In this document: positions 1-6,348 of the stretch, piece by piece
Layout of the letters: every line of letters starts with the position of its first letter
Numbering within the stretch: position 1 is the stretch's first letter
Assembly (NCBI GenBank): GCA_021155205.1
Contig: JAJNPS010000002.1
Coordinates: 1 to 6,348 of the forward strand
DNA length: 6,348 nucleotides
Direction of reading: 5' to 3'
Source: Rhodobacterales bacterium
GTDB taxonomy: Bacteria > Pseudomonadota > Alphaproteobacteria > Rhodobacterales > Rhodobacteraceae
Position numbers and translations under genes: made by a program
Notes under the pieces: model-generated
Told to the model about the DNA's origin: nothing
What the model saw: the letters and a program-made list of their open reading frames with translations, nothing else
Database searches by the model: none

Positions 1-6
1 GCGGCC

Positions 7-492
7 GTGGCGAGGTCGATGGGCCGTTCTCGCCAGGCACTGTCACGGCTCAAGGGCAACCTCGACCGGAAGGAGGTGCGGCGGCTTTCGGTAAAGCTGA
101 ACATCCGCATCACGGAAGACGAGCATGCAGCCTTTCAGGCAGTTGCCGAGGCAAGCGGTCTGACGGTTTCCGAGGCAGTCCGGCATCTGGTCAGACAGGC
201 AAGCGATCGTCTGGCCATCCAGGCAGACGAGCTTGATGCCATCGCTGCAGCCAGGCGGGAATTGTCCGCCGTCGGCAACAACCTCAACCAGATCGCCCGT
301 CTGGGGGCGGTTGGCCGTCTGACTTGGAACGCCCGCGATGCCGCCCTGGTGCGCAAGGTTGGAGCGCGGGTCGATGACCTTGTTGAAGAGGTCGTCCACC
401 TTCTCTCGGCGCTTCGGGCCAAGCAGGGACTTGGTGATCAAACCTCTCCTTTCGTTGTAGCGACTGATCCTTCTGCCGAGGCATCGAAATGA
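7..492 (+). CDS. mobC: MobC-like relaxosome accessory protein (ribbon-helix-helix), 5' end uncertain
   Basis: Likely a small DNA-binding protein that helps the adjacent relaxase recognise and open oriT. Residues about 29-65 look like a ribbon-helix-helix fold: a short strand (VKLNIRIT) followed by two helices separated by the SGLTVSE turn. Residues 90-99 read GNNLNQIARL, the hallmark of the MobC mobilisation family, and the rest is helical with an Ala/Arg-rich middle. The frame is open to the left edge of the window, so the GTG at 7 is only a candidate start. An ATG at 19 is the alternative, and the true start may lie outside. The length of 161 residues from GTG is in the normal range for MobC proteins. 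The stop overlaps the relaxase start by ATGA, so the two are probably translationally coupled. The family call is firm; the exact role (nicking accessory, autorepressor or both) is inferred from the family. Confidence 0.85.
   Translation: MARSMGRSRQALSRLKGNLDRKEVRRLSVKLNIRITEDEHAAFQAVAEASGLTVSEAVRHLVRQASDRLAIQADELDAIAAARRELSAVGNNLNQIARLGAVGRLTWNARDAALVRKVGARVDDLVEEVVHLLSALRAKQGLGDQTSPFVVATDPSAEASK
478..481 (+). promoter_or_regulatory. Ribosome binding site of the relaxase gene
   Basis: GAGG lies 7 bases before the ATG at 489, inside the last codons of mobC. Together with the ATGA overlap it supports 489 as the relaxase start and coupled translation of the two genes. Confidence 0.6.
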
Positions 493-2366
493 CCCGGTCT
501 CCTTCCATCGAGGATCTGGTTCTCGGTCATGTCCTCGACGACCGCCGTCGTGGGCGTGGCGGTGGCGACGGCGCATCGGCCCGTCTCGGCACACGAAAAG
601 AACGTCAGACCCGGGCGCTTCTGCGAAACGCTAGCGGACCACGCGGCTGGCAGTCGGTCGTCAAACGCATCGCAGGCGGCAGTGCCCGAACGCCGCAGGA
701 GCTGAAACGCCTGCTCGACTATGTTGCTCGTGAAGAGGGTGTGCAAAGCACCTGGTGCAATCTGGCGGGCTACGAGCGCGACTTCGATCCAGCACGAACG
801 GATCGGACGGCGGACATCTGGTCTTCGACCTGGACAGGCGCGCCGCGCAGGGGACATGCCGATCACATCGTTCTGAGTTTTCCGCGGGGGGTGGACGCCA
901 AGCGCGCCGAGGTCATCGCCCGGGAATGGGGGCAGGCTGTGTTCGGGTCCGGTGAGTATGGGGATGTCTGGCGCTACGTTGCTGCCCTGCACAAGGACAC
1001 TGACCATCTGCATGCGCATTTCGTGGTCGACAAGCATGGCATCGAGGAAGGTCGCTTCCTGTCGATCTGTCGTCATGCTGCACTGAACTTCGATGTGATG
1101 CGCGAGCTTCACGCCGAAATCAGCCAGTCGCATGGGCTGAACATTCTCGCCTCGTCGCGCCTCTCCCGCGGCATCATCGAGAACCCGCCGCGTCAGTCCG
1201 AGCTGCGTGCCTTGCGAGACGGAGGGAGGGCCACGCCCCCTGCACCGCCGCCACTGTCCGACGGGGAGCGGAGCCGCCGACTTGCTGCGTTGCAGGGTTT
1301 TGCCCGGGAGTACGACGCCTTAGGCGACCTCGCCGGTCTTGCCGCCGCAACCGGCACTGAGGCGAACGCCTCTTCCTACCTTTCCCGGCTGGCTCGGGCG
1401 CTTGGCGCCTCCGCCGCCGCTCTCAGACAAGGAGTTCCCCTCATGCCCGACCACTCGCTTCATGCCGAAGGCGACCCCGCTGCGCGGGTTGAGGCTGCGC
1501 GCAGCGAGATGATCGCTTCGGCCACCGAGGCTTGGGAGGCGATCCGCGCCATGGAACCGTCGGCCGAGCGTGTAGACCTTGAACGGAGTTTTGCGGAACA
1601 GGCACGCGCCTCCTTGAAATTCGCGCCTGACAGCATCCTCCTGGCGGAGCATGCTCAGGTTGCCGATCGGAATACCGATCCCTACCACAACCCGACCCTC
1701 GCCTCGCTTGCGCGGCTGGACCAAGGCCAGACCGAGGGAGTTTCCCTCGACGAAGGCCTACGTGCAGTCCTCGCTCACGTTCGCGACGAGATCGGCGAAC
1801 GGCTGACGGCGCTGTTCTCGATTCGAGAAGATGAGCTTCGCATTGCCGGCACGTCCGTCGAGGAAATGGTCGCCCGCTTCAGTTTGGCCGAGCGCAGCGA
1901 AGGTCAGCGGGCGAGTTGGATCAGTGAGCAGCCTAACACGATGCAGAAGGTATTCTGGATGGAAACGGAGCGCGCGCTTGGCCAAGAAGTTCGGGCAGAA
2001 GTCGCTGCTTTCAATTTAGCGCCGGAACTGACTGAGGCCGTCGCGCGCGACCAGTTGCTCATCGCAGATCGCCATATGAAGCTCTCCGAGGTGCCCGCGC
2101 TGGAAGCCATCGTCGACCGCCTGCACGACACCCTGAAACCCGAGGATCTCGACCGCGTTCGGTCCGGCGATCTGGCGCCGCTCAACGAGCAGGTCCGAGA
2201 TCCAGCCCTCAGGGCGGCCATCGCGCATGAGTTGAAGAACGAGGGCGACCTTGGTCAATCGAGCGACGTCGGGCCTTGGGCCGATCTGGCACGAGCACAG
2301 CATCGCGCTGCCGAACTGGGGCAGCGCGACCGCGCCGCCGAACGCGACACCGGCCACGAACTCTGA
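489..2366 (+). CDS. virD2: VirD2-type MOBP conjugative relaxase with long C-terminal extension
   Basis: The relaxase should nick one strand at oriT, stay bound to the 5' end through a tyrosine and be carried through the T4SS into the recipient. The N-terminal 240 residues hold the family motifs: the candidate catalytic Tyr78 in LLDYVARE (motif I), HIVLSFPRG at 126-134 (motif II), and the metal-binding HUH motif HKDTDHLHAH at 168-177, which fits HxDxxxxHxH exactly. The position where VirD2 proteins usually have Asn after the last His (xxxN) is Asp181. The N terminus (19-60) is rich in Arg and Gly. A proline linker (PPAPPP, 250-255) leads into about 370 mostly helical, Ala/Glu/Arg-rich residues that I cannot assign. 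At 625 residues it is clearly longer than the roughly 440 of Agrobacterium VirD2. The last 25 residues contain several Arg (AELGQRDRAAERD) and could carry the secretion signal, as in VirD2; this is inference. Gene order next to mobC and virD4 agrees with the call. Confidence 0.9.
   Translation: MTRSPSIEDLVLGHVLDDRRRGRGGGDGASARLGTRKERQTRALLRNASGPRGWQSVVKRIAGGSARTPQELKRLLDYVAREEGVQSTWCNLAGYERDFDPARTDRTADIWSSTWTGAPRRGHADHIVLSFPRGVDAKRAEVIAREWGQAVFGSGEYGDVWRYVAALHKDTDHLHAHFVVDKHGIEEGRFLSICRHAALNFDVMRELHAEISQSHGLNILASSRLSRGIIENPPRQSELRALRDGGRATPPAPPPLSDGERSRRLAALQGFAREYDALGDLAGLAAATGTEANASSYLSRLARALGASAAALRQGVPLMPDHSLHAEGDPAARVEAARSEMIASATEAWEAIRAMEPSAERVDLERSFAEQARASLKFAPDSILLAEHAQVADRNTDPYHNPTLASLARLDQGQTEGVSLDEGLRAVLAHVRDEIGERLTALFSIREDELRIAGTSVEEMVARFSLAERSEGQRASWISEQPNTMQKVFWMETERALGQEVRAEVAAFNLAPELTEAVARDQLLIADRHMKLSEVPALEAIVDRLHDTLKPEDLDRVRSGDLAPLNEQVRDPALRAAIAHELKNEGDLGQSSDVGPWADLARAQHRAAELGQRDRAAERDTGHEL
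2303..2329. repeat. Perfect 10-bp inverted repeat near the end of virD2
   Basis: TCGCGCTGCC (2303-2312) and GGCAGCGCGA (2320-2329) are exact reverse complements separated by 7 bases. The repeat lies within the last codons of the relaxase gene, 48 bases before the virD4 start. There is no T tract after it, so it is not a standard intrinsic terminator. In the mRNA it would form a strong stem-loop; a role in mRNA processing or stability between the two genes is possible but unproven. Confidence 0.6.
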
Positions 2367-2374
2367 GGACAGGA
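2365..2374 (+). promoter_or_regulatory. Ribosome binding site of virD4
   Basis: GAGGACAGGA begins within the relaxase stop codon and precedes the ATG at 2378. The GAGG part has 9 bases of spacing and the AGGA part 3, so GAGG is the better placed. It supports 2378 as the start over the in-frame ATG at 2276, which lies inside virD2 and would add 34 Arg-rich residues before the membrane segment. Confidence 0.55.
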
Positions 2375-2377
2375 CCT

Positions 2378-4222
2378 ATGCTTTCGAACCTCGACACCAC
2401 CTGGCGGTATCCGCTGGCGCTGCTCCTCGGCCTTCTGACCGGTCTCTACATCGGCGGCATGTTGGCAACGATCTATGTGATCACTGCCTTCCGTGAGAGC
2501 CTCGATACGCTTAGCCCCATAGGCCCCTGGTTCCTGCGCTACGCCTGGGCCGACCTCGCCGCGCGGCCTTCGGTCCTGCAGGGCGCGCTGATCATCACCG
2601 GTGCCGTGACGGTCGCACTGACGCTTGTCGGTCTGGCCGGGGTACATCGCGGCCGCCTCAACCAGTATGACGACGCGCATTTCCAGTCGCGCCGCGAGTT
2701 GAAGCGCAACCACATGGTCGGGACCCTCGATCAGAACGGCTTCATCTTCGGCAAGCTCGGCCTCCCGAAATCCGACGTACCGTTTGTGATGGCACCGCCC
2801 GACCGCTTCCCCCATGCAATGATGATCGCACCCACCGGCCGGGGGAAGGGCGTGGGCTTCGTCATCCCGAACCTCCTCCACTTCTCAGGCTCGGCGATCA
2901 TCCTCGACGTGAAGGGCGAGAACTTCGCCAAGACCTCGATCCATCGCAAGCATGGGCTGAAGAACGGCATCTGGTACTTTTCGCCCTTCGATGAGGACCG
3001 GGGTTCGCACCGGTTCAACCCGCTTGCCCGGATCGCCGCCCTTCCCTCCGCAGAACGTCAGTATACCGCGCTGAACTCGATGGCCGACCTCTTCCTCATC
3101 CCGGAAGGCGAAAGTGCGCAGAGCTTCTTCAATGCAGGCAAGCGGCTCTTCATCGCCTCATGCCTCTACGCCATCGAACAGCGCCGCCCGACCTTGGGCT
3201 TTGCCGGTGAGATCATGGCCGGAGGCGGCGACAAGAAGAAGAGCTACACGGCCAATGCCGAGACCACGAACATTCCAATCGTTTCCCGCACGTTCCTCGA
3301 AATGGCCGACGTCCCGGAAAAAACCCTCGGGGCCTATGTGTCCGTCATCCAGGGATCCGGTCTCGAACTTTGGAATGACCCAGCGGTCGACCGCGTAACC
3401 TCGGCAAGCGACTTCGACTTCTCTACCTTCCGGCGCGATCCCCAAAGTCTCTACATCGTCGTCCAGCCCGAGCACCTGAAAACTCTAGCACCTCTCGTCC
3501 GGCTACTCTTCGCGGATGCCATCGCATCCCTCCAGCGGCGCGAACCTGGGCCGGACGAACCCCATGCGGTCATGTTCCTGATGGACGAATTCGACCAGCT
3601 GGGCCGCCAGCCTCTCGTCCTCTCTTCCATCAAGACGATCCGCAGCTTCGGCGGCCGGTTCTTCATCATCTCACAAACCATTCCTGGCCTTGATGATATC
3701 TATGGCGAAACCGGGCGGCGCTCCCTGCAGGGTGGGGCTGGCGTGCAGATCTATATGACGCCCCAGGATGACCGGACGGCCGAGGTGCTGTCGAATGCCT
3801 TGGGGCGGTCCACCATCACCGCAGTGACTGAGAGCCAGTCGCGGGTTCGGGCGCTCGATGACAGCGCGAATGTCAGCAGGCGGTCGGAGGAGCGGCCGTT
3901 GATTTCGGCGAACGAGGTGCTGCGGTTTCCGCTGGATGAGGTTTTGGTGCTGCCCGAGGGACAGTATCCCATCCGGGCGCGGCATATTCGGTACTATGAG
4001 GATCGGCACTTTGGGCCGATTGATCGGGCGCGGAATGGGAAGGTGTTGCCTAGTGTATCGGGAAGCGGAGCGGTAGGCAGGCAAATCGCCGTTGGAAAGC
4101 TGTCGGGGTTGGCTGCGTCCGCTGAACGTGCAGATGCCGAAGTCTTCGGGGAGGCGGCACGGGTGTTTCAGGCGATTGCAAAGAGCGCAAAGAGCCAACG
4201 GAAACTGCCCGCAAGGGTCTGA
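2378..4222 (+). CDS. virD4: VirD4/TraG-type T4SS coupling protein
   Basis: This is the inner-membrane ATPase that connects the relaxosome to the T4SS channel and drives export of the relaxase-DNA complex. It has 614 residues, normal for VirD4. Two hydrophobic segments near the N terminus (about 12-36 and 67-89) flank a short periplasmic stretch, the usual VirD4 anchor. The Walker A motif is APTGRGKG at 151-158 (Lys157), Walker B is VMFLMDE at 398-404 (Asp403, Glu404), and Gln433 lies in the conserved FFIISQT motif. The stretch between the two Walker motifs would contain the all-alpha domain that binds substrates, and the C-terminal conserved block QIYMTPQDDRTAEVLSNALG is also present. The start at 2378 was chosen because it has a ribosome binding site and places the first membrane helix at the N terminus. 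It follows the relaxase by 11 bases, so they are almost certainly co-transcribed. From about 3750 to the stop, Arg codon choice changes sharply from the rest of the gene. All key residues are intact. Confidence 0.95.
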   Translation: MLSNLDTTWRYPLALLLGLLTGLYIGGMLATIYVITAFRESLDTLSPIGPWFLRYAWADLAARPSVLQGALIITGAVTVALTLVGLAGVHRGRLNQYDDAHFQSRRELKRNHMVGTLDQNGFIFGKLGLPKSDVPFVMAPPDRFPHAMMIAPTGRGKGVGFVIPNLLHFSGSAIILDVKGENFAKTSIHRKHGLKNGIWYFSPFDEDRGSHRFNPLARIAALPSAERQYTALNSMADLFLIPEGESAQSFFNAGKRLFIASCLYAIEQRRPTLGFAGEIMAGGGDKKKSYTANAETTNIPIVSRTFLEMADVPEKTLGAYVSVIQGSGLELWNDPAVDRVTSASDFDFSTFRRDPQSLYIVVQPEHLKTLAPLVRLLFADAIASLQRREPGPDEPHAVMFLMDEFDQLGRQPLVLSSIKTIRSFGGRFFIISQTIPGLDDIYGETGRRSLQGGAGVQIYMTPQDDRTAEVLSNALGRSTITAVTESQSRVRALDDSANVSRRSEERPLISANEVLRFPLDEVLVLPEGQYPIRARHIRYYEDRHFGPIDRARNGKVLPSVSGSGAVGRQIAVGKLSGLAASAERADAEVFGEAARVFQAIAKSAKSQRKLPARV

Positions 4223-4285
4223 GGGGTGTTTATTAACTGAACGTCACAGCCACCATGGTGGGCAAGTCTCAGCCCTTCGCCGTTA
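4223..4285. other. Convergent intergenic gap with a 12-bp palindrome
   Basis: This 63-base gap separates the 3' ends of virD4 (+) and virB11 (-). It holds a perfect palindrome CCACCATGGTGG at 4250-4261 and a short AT-rich run (tttattaa) near 4229. No open frame of note and no clear T tract is visible. Terminator function for either operon is plausible from position only. Confidence 0.4.
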
Positions 4286-5260
4286 TCAAAGGCAGAGAAT
4301 CTCTGCCACCCCACGCCGCCCAGCCTGCCGCGAAAGTTGCACTACCAGATCCACGCTTCCTTCGCAGTACCGCTTCACCTCCTCGAACCCCATGCCCAGC
4401 CCGGCGGCCATGACCATGATCGCCAACCGATCTATGGCTTTCCGGGCGGTGTCGGCATGGATGGTTGTGAACGAACCGCCGTGCCCGGTGTTGATCGCTT
4501 CGAGGAAGGTCCGGCTTTCCTCGCCCCGCAACTCACCAAGAATGATCCGATCCGGTCGCATCCGGAGCGAGGCTTCCAGCAGCCGCGCAGGCGTCCGTTC
4601 GCCTTGGGCACTGCGATCAGCCTTAAGCGATACTGCGTTCTCCTGACGGGGGAATAGTTCGTAGGCATCCTCGATGGTCAGAATCCGCTCGCCCGGCTCC
4701 ACCATCGACAAGAGCGACCGTGCAAATGTCGTCTTGCCGGTCGAGGTGCCGCCAGAAATCAGGATGTTCATGCGCTCATTGACGCACAATCGCATCGCAT
4801 CGACGACCTGCCCGGCTTCAGCCAGCTTCATCGCCTCCCCTGCTCTTTCCCGACGCTTGGCGTCGAGATCGACGAGACAACCGTGTAAGAGGCGCGGCTC
4901 GATTAGCTGATCGGCGGAAACCTTGAATGGCCGGAACGTGATAGCCATCCCGCCTTCCACGATGGGCGGCGCCACAACCTGCGCCCGGATCGCCATGTCG
5001 CCCCAGACGATCTTTCCCGAAACGGTGGGCTTCTTTTCGGAGAACTGCACGCCGACGGCGGAAGCGATGGCCTGGCCGAGGTTGGACGAAAGAACCCGAT
5101 CGATCGACAGGTGCGCGACCCGCTCCATGTGGGTCGCGCCCTTTCGCTCGATCCAAACCTTTCCGTCGGGGTTTATCGCCACCTCGACCAGATCGTTCCG
5201 CATGAACAATGGCGCGATAGGCGTCAGGTAGGTCCCGAGGAAGCTCGGCCGATCATCCAT
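4286..5260 (-). CDS. virB11: VirB11 family T4SS traffic ATPase
   Basis: VirB11 forms a hexameric ring on the cytoplasmic face of the inner membrane and powers substrate translocation and channel or pilus assembly, working with VirB4 and VirD4. It has 324 residues, the usual size. The N-terminal domain (about 1-125) precedes the RecA-like domain with Walker A GGTSTGKTT at 170-178 (Lys176), the Asp box ILTIEDAYEL at 193-202, Walker B RIILGELRGEE at 238-248 with Glu243, and the His box GHGGSFTTIHAD at 259-270. All are intact, so the enzyme should be active. The ATG at 5260 overlaps the virB10 stop as TGATG. A GTG directly before it (5263) would add one residue and is an equal candidate; a GGA sits 6 bases before the GTG and 9 before the ATG. 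It is translated after virB10 and is the last gene of this block, facing virD4 tail to tail. Confidence 0.95.
   Translation of the reverse strand: MDDRPSFLGTYLTPIAPLFMRNDLVEVAINPDGKVWIERKGATHMERVAHLSIDRVLSSNLGQAIASAVGVQFSEKKPTVSGKIVWGDMAIRAQVVAPPIVEGGMAITFRPFKVSADQLIEPRLLHGCLVDLDAKRRERAGEAMKLAEAGQVVDAMRLCVNERMNILISGGTSTGKTTFARSLLSMVEPGERILTIEDAYELFPRQENAVSLKADRSAQGERTPARLLEASLRMRPDRIILGELRGEESRTFLEAINTGHGGSFTTIHADTARKAIDRLAIMVMAAGLGMGFEEVKRYCEGSVDLVVQLSRQAGRRGVAEILCL
4291..4307 (-). terminator. Possible weak terminator at the virB11 3' end
   Basis: GGCAGAG and CTCTGCC form a 7-bp stem with a 3-base loop. Read on the - strand it spans the last codons of virB11 and is followed by only three T residues, which are shared with the stop codon region (TTTGATAACGG). 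The stem is good but the T tract is poor, so Rho-independent termination is only a possibility. Confidence 0.25.
5113..5139. repeat. Perfect 9-bp inverted repeat early in virB11
   Basis: GCGCGACCC (5113-5121) and GGGTCGCGC (5131-5139) are exact reverse complements with a 9-base spacer. They fall in codons about 41-50 of virB11 and would give a very GC-rich hairpin in its mRNA. There is no T tract. It may be a chance effect of Arg/Ala/Val codons in a GC-rich gene. Confidence 0.5.
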
Positions 5261-6348
5261 CACCAGATTTCCAAGTCGCGATCGACCATGACCGTGATCG
5301 CGGCCCCGGGGGCGACCGTGATGATCGGCGGCAGGCTCGTATAGGCCTCGACCGCTGAACCCATGGCAGTGCTCAGGTCCTCGCCCATGCTTTCAGCCGT
5401 GTCGGAACTGATCTCGTCTGAGTATTTCGCGGCGGCGACGGCAGGGGCTGCCCCGAGAAGGGAAATGAGCGCAGCTGACCCGAATCTGGCACCAAAGCGC
5501 GTGTTGACCTTGCCGGTGATGCCGGAGCGACCTTGGGCATCGCCACCGAACGCCTCCATCTGCACGGACTGCCCATCCGGGGTGACGAGCCGCGTCCAGG
5601 CGACAAGAATGCGGCCCTGGCCGATGGCCACGTCCGAGGAATAATCGCCGAAGAGGCGCGAGCCGGCTGGGATCAGTATTTGCGCCTGATCGAAGGACCA
5701 GACCGGCCGGTTCACGATCGCTGTGATCTGGCCGGGCAGGCTCGAGTCGACCGCATTTTCGAGGGTCGCTTCGATCATCGTACCCTGAAGGACGGTGTTC
5801 GACGGATTGGCAATGACCTTGCTCACTTCGGTGGCGGTGGCTTCGCGCCCCGACTGCACGAAATCCCGCCCCGCAGCATCGCGGCCCTCAGCCGGGGCCT
5901 CAGGCATCCCCATACCGGCTTCCCCTGCCCCGCCCTTCTGGCCATCGTCGAAGACGACCGAAGGCGACGCCACACGGGCCGCAAGCTGAGCCTCGCGCTC
6001 GGCGCGCTTGGCAGCCAATTCAGCTTCTCGTTGGGCTTCCGCAGCACCCGCAGTGTCAGCGCTTGCCTTCAGGACGGCGATCTCCTGATCGAACTGCCGC
6101 CGCATGTCCTCCATGAGAGCGAGATTCTGCGACTGTGCCTCTTCCAAAGCGAGCGCCAGTTCCTTGGCGGTCTGGTCCTTCTCGGCATCGGCCCTGTCGG
6201 CAAGATTACCCAGTTCGCGCTGTAGCCGTTCGACCTCGGACTGGAGTGTGGCGTTCCGCGCTTCGAGGTCTTCCCGCTGTGAGGCCAGTTCCCCTTCGAT
6301 GTCTGAGAACCCATCCCCGGCGGGCTTCGCTTCCGGTCCGGGCTCAAT
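5260..6348 (-). CDS. virB10: TrbI/VirB10 family T4SS scaffold protein, 5' end cut by the window edge
   Basis: VirB10 spans the envelope: its N terminus sits in the inner membrane and its C-terminal domain forms part of the outer-membrane core, passing ATP-driven signals from VirD4 and VirB11 to the channel. The frame is open from the stop at 5260 to the right edge, giving 362 visible residues; the cytoplasmic tail and membrane helix should lie beyond. Visible residues about 17-126 are a coiled coil with clear Leu/Val heptads (Leu28, Leu35, Val39, Leu42, Leu46, Leu49), then an Ala/Glu/Arg-rich helix. A Gly/Pro/Ala-rich linker follows. The VirB10 domain runs from about 175 to the end, with QGTMIEATLENAV, SSLPGQ, LIPAGSRLFGDY (225-236), GQGRILVAWTRL and RSGITGKVN. 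The hydrophobic stretch at 289-307 matches the family's outer-membrane antenna helices. The coiled coil stands where many VirB10 proteins have a proline-rich spacer. The TTG at 6147 is not a likely start because the coiled coil continues upstream of it. Confidence 0.92.
   Translation of the reverse strand: MEPGPEAKPAGDGFSDIEGELASQREDLEARNATLQSEVERLQRELGNLADRADAEKDQTAKELALALEEAQSQNLALMEDMRRQFDQEIAVLKASADTAGAAEAQREAELAAKRAEREAQLAARVASPSVVFDDGQKGGAGEAGMGMPEAPAEGRDAAGRDFVQSGREATATEVSKVIANPSNTVLQGTMIEATLENAVDSSLPGQITAIVNRPVWSFDQAQILIPAGSRLFGDYSSDVAIGQGRILVAWTRLVTPDGQSVQMEAFGGDAQGRSGITGKVNTRFGARFGSAALISLLGAAPAVAAAKYSDEISSDTAESMGEDLSTAMGSAVEAYTSLPPIITVAPGAAITVMVDRDLEIW

Noticed and set aside
438..1133. 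Long open frame on the - strand opposite the relaxase gene (231 codons)
   Set aside because: It lies wholly across mobC/virD2, shows no recognisable domain, and is the kind of open frame that GC-rich coding DNA produces by chance.
1665..1680. 6-bp inverted repeat GATCGG/CCGATC with a 4-base loop, next to a 10-bp palindrome at 1647-1656
   Set aside because: Short, inside the relaxase gene, and at the level expected by chance in GC-rich sequence.
2276..2377. In-frame upstream start that would lengthen VirD4 by 34 residues
   Set aside because: The added residues are Arg/Thr-rich, overlap the relaxase end, and would sit before the membrane anchor; the ATG at 2378 has a ribosome binding site.
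3764..3770. CATCCTG on the - strand, resembling the core of MOBP nic sites; a second copy is at 4760-4766
   Set aside because: Both lie inside conserved coding motifs of virD4 and virB11, lack flanking repeats, and a 7-base match is expected by chance. No oriT is claimed.
4092..4646. Open frame on the + strand running from the end of virD4 across the gap into virB11
   Set aside because: It overlaps two well-supported genes in other frames, and its product resembles no family I know.
5533..6225. Long open frame on the + strand opposite virB10 (230 codons)
   Set aside because: It is antisense to a clear VirB10 coding region and has low-complexity, family-less sequence.

Overview
This 6.35 kb, GC-rich window is part of a conjugative DNA-transfer locus of the VirB/VirD4 type (a type IV secretion system, T4SS, with its own relaxase). 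The protein families, the G/C-ending codons and the tightly overlapping genes suggest an alphaproteobacterium. I lean towards a Rhodobacterales plasmid or integrative conjugative element, but that rests on recalled family resemblance and not on a search. No rRNA, tRNA, CRISPR array, insertion sequence or replication gene is visible.

Left block, + strand, positions 1-4222: three genes form one transcription unit. A MobC-like ribbon-helix-helix relaxosome accessory protein (5' end uncertain at the window edge) overlaps by ATGA the gene for a long VirD2-type MOBP relaxase. After 11 bases comes virD4, the coupling-protein ATPase. Together these nick the plasmid at oriT, hold the relaxase-DNA complex and deliver it to the secretion channel. 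The oriT itself is not seen and probably lies left of the window.

Right block, - strand, positions 6348-4286: virB10 (5' part cut off by the right edge) is read first and overlaps virB11 by TGATG. VirB10 bridges inner and outer membranes; VirB11 is the hexameric traffic ATPase. They look like the last two genes of a virB operon whose other genes (virB9, virB8, virB6 and so on) should lie to the right.

The two blocks converge on a 63-bp gap (4223-4285). Nothing here amounts to a wholly undescribed system. The points worth a second look are a helical extension of about 370 residues on the relaxase, a coiled coil of about 110 residues where VirB10 usually carries a proline-rich spacer, an abrupt change in arginine codon choice in the last quarter of virD4, and perfect GC-rich inverted repeats just before virD4 and early in virB11.
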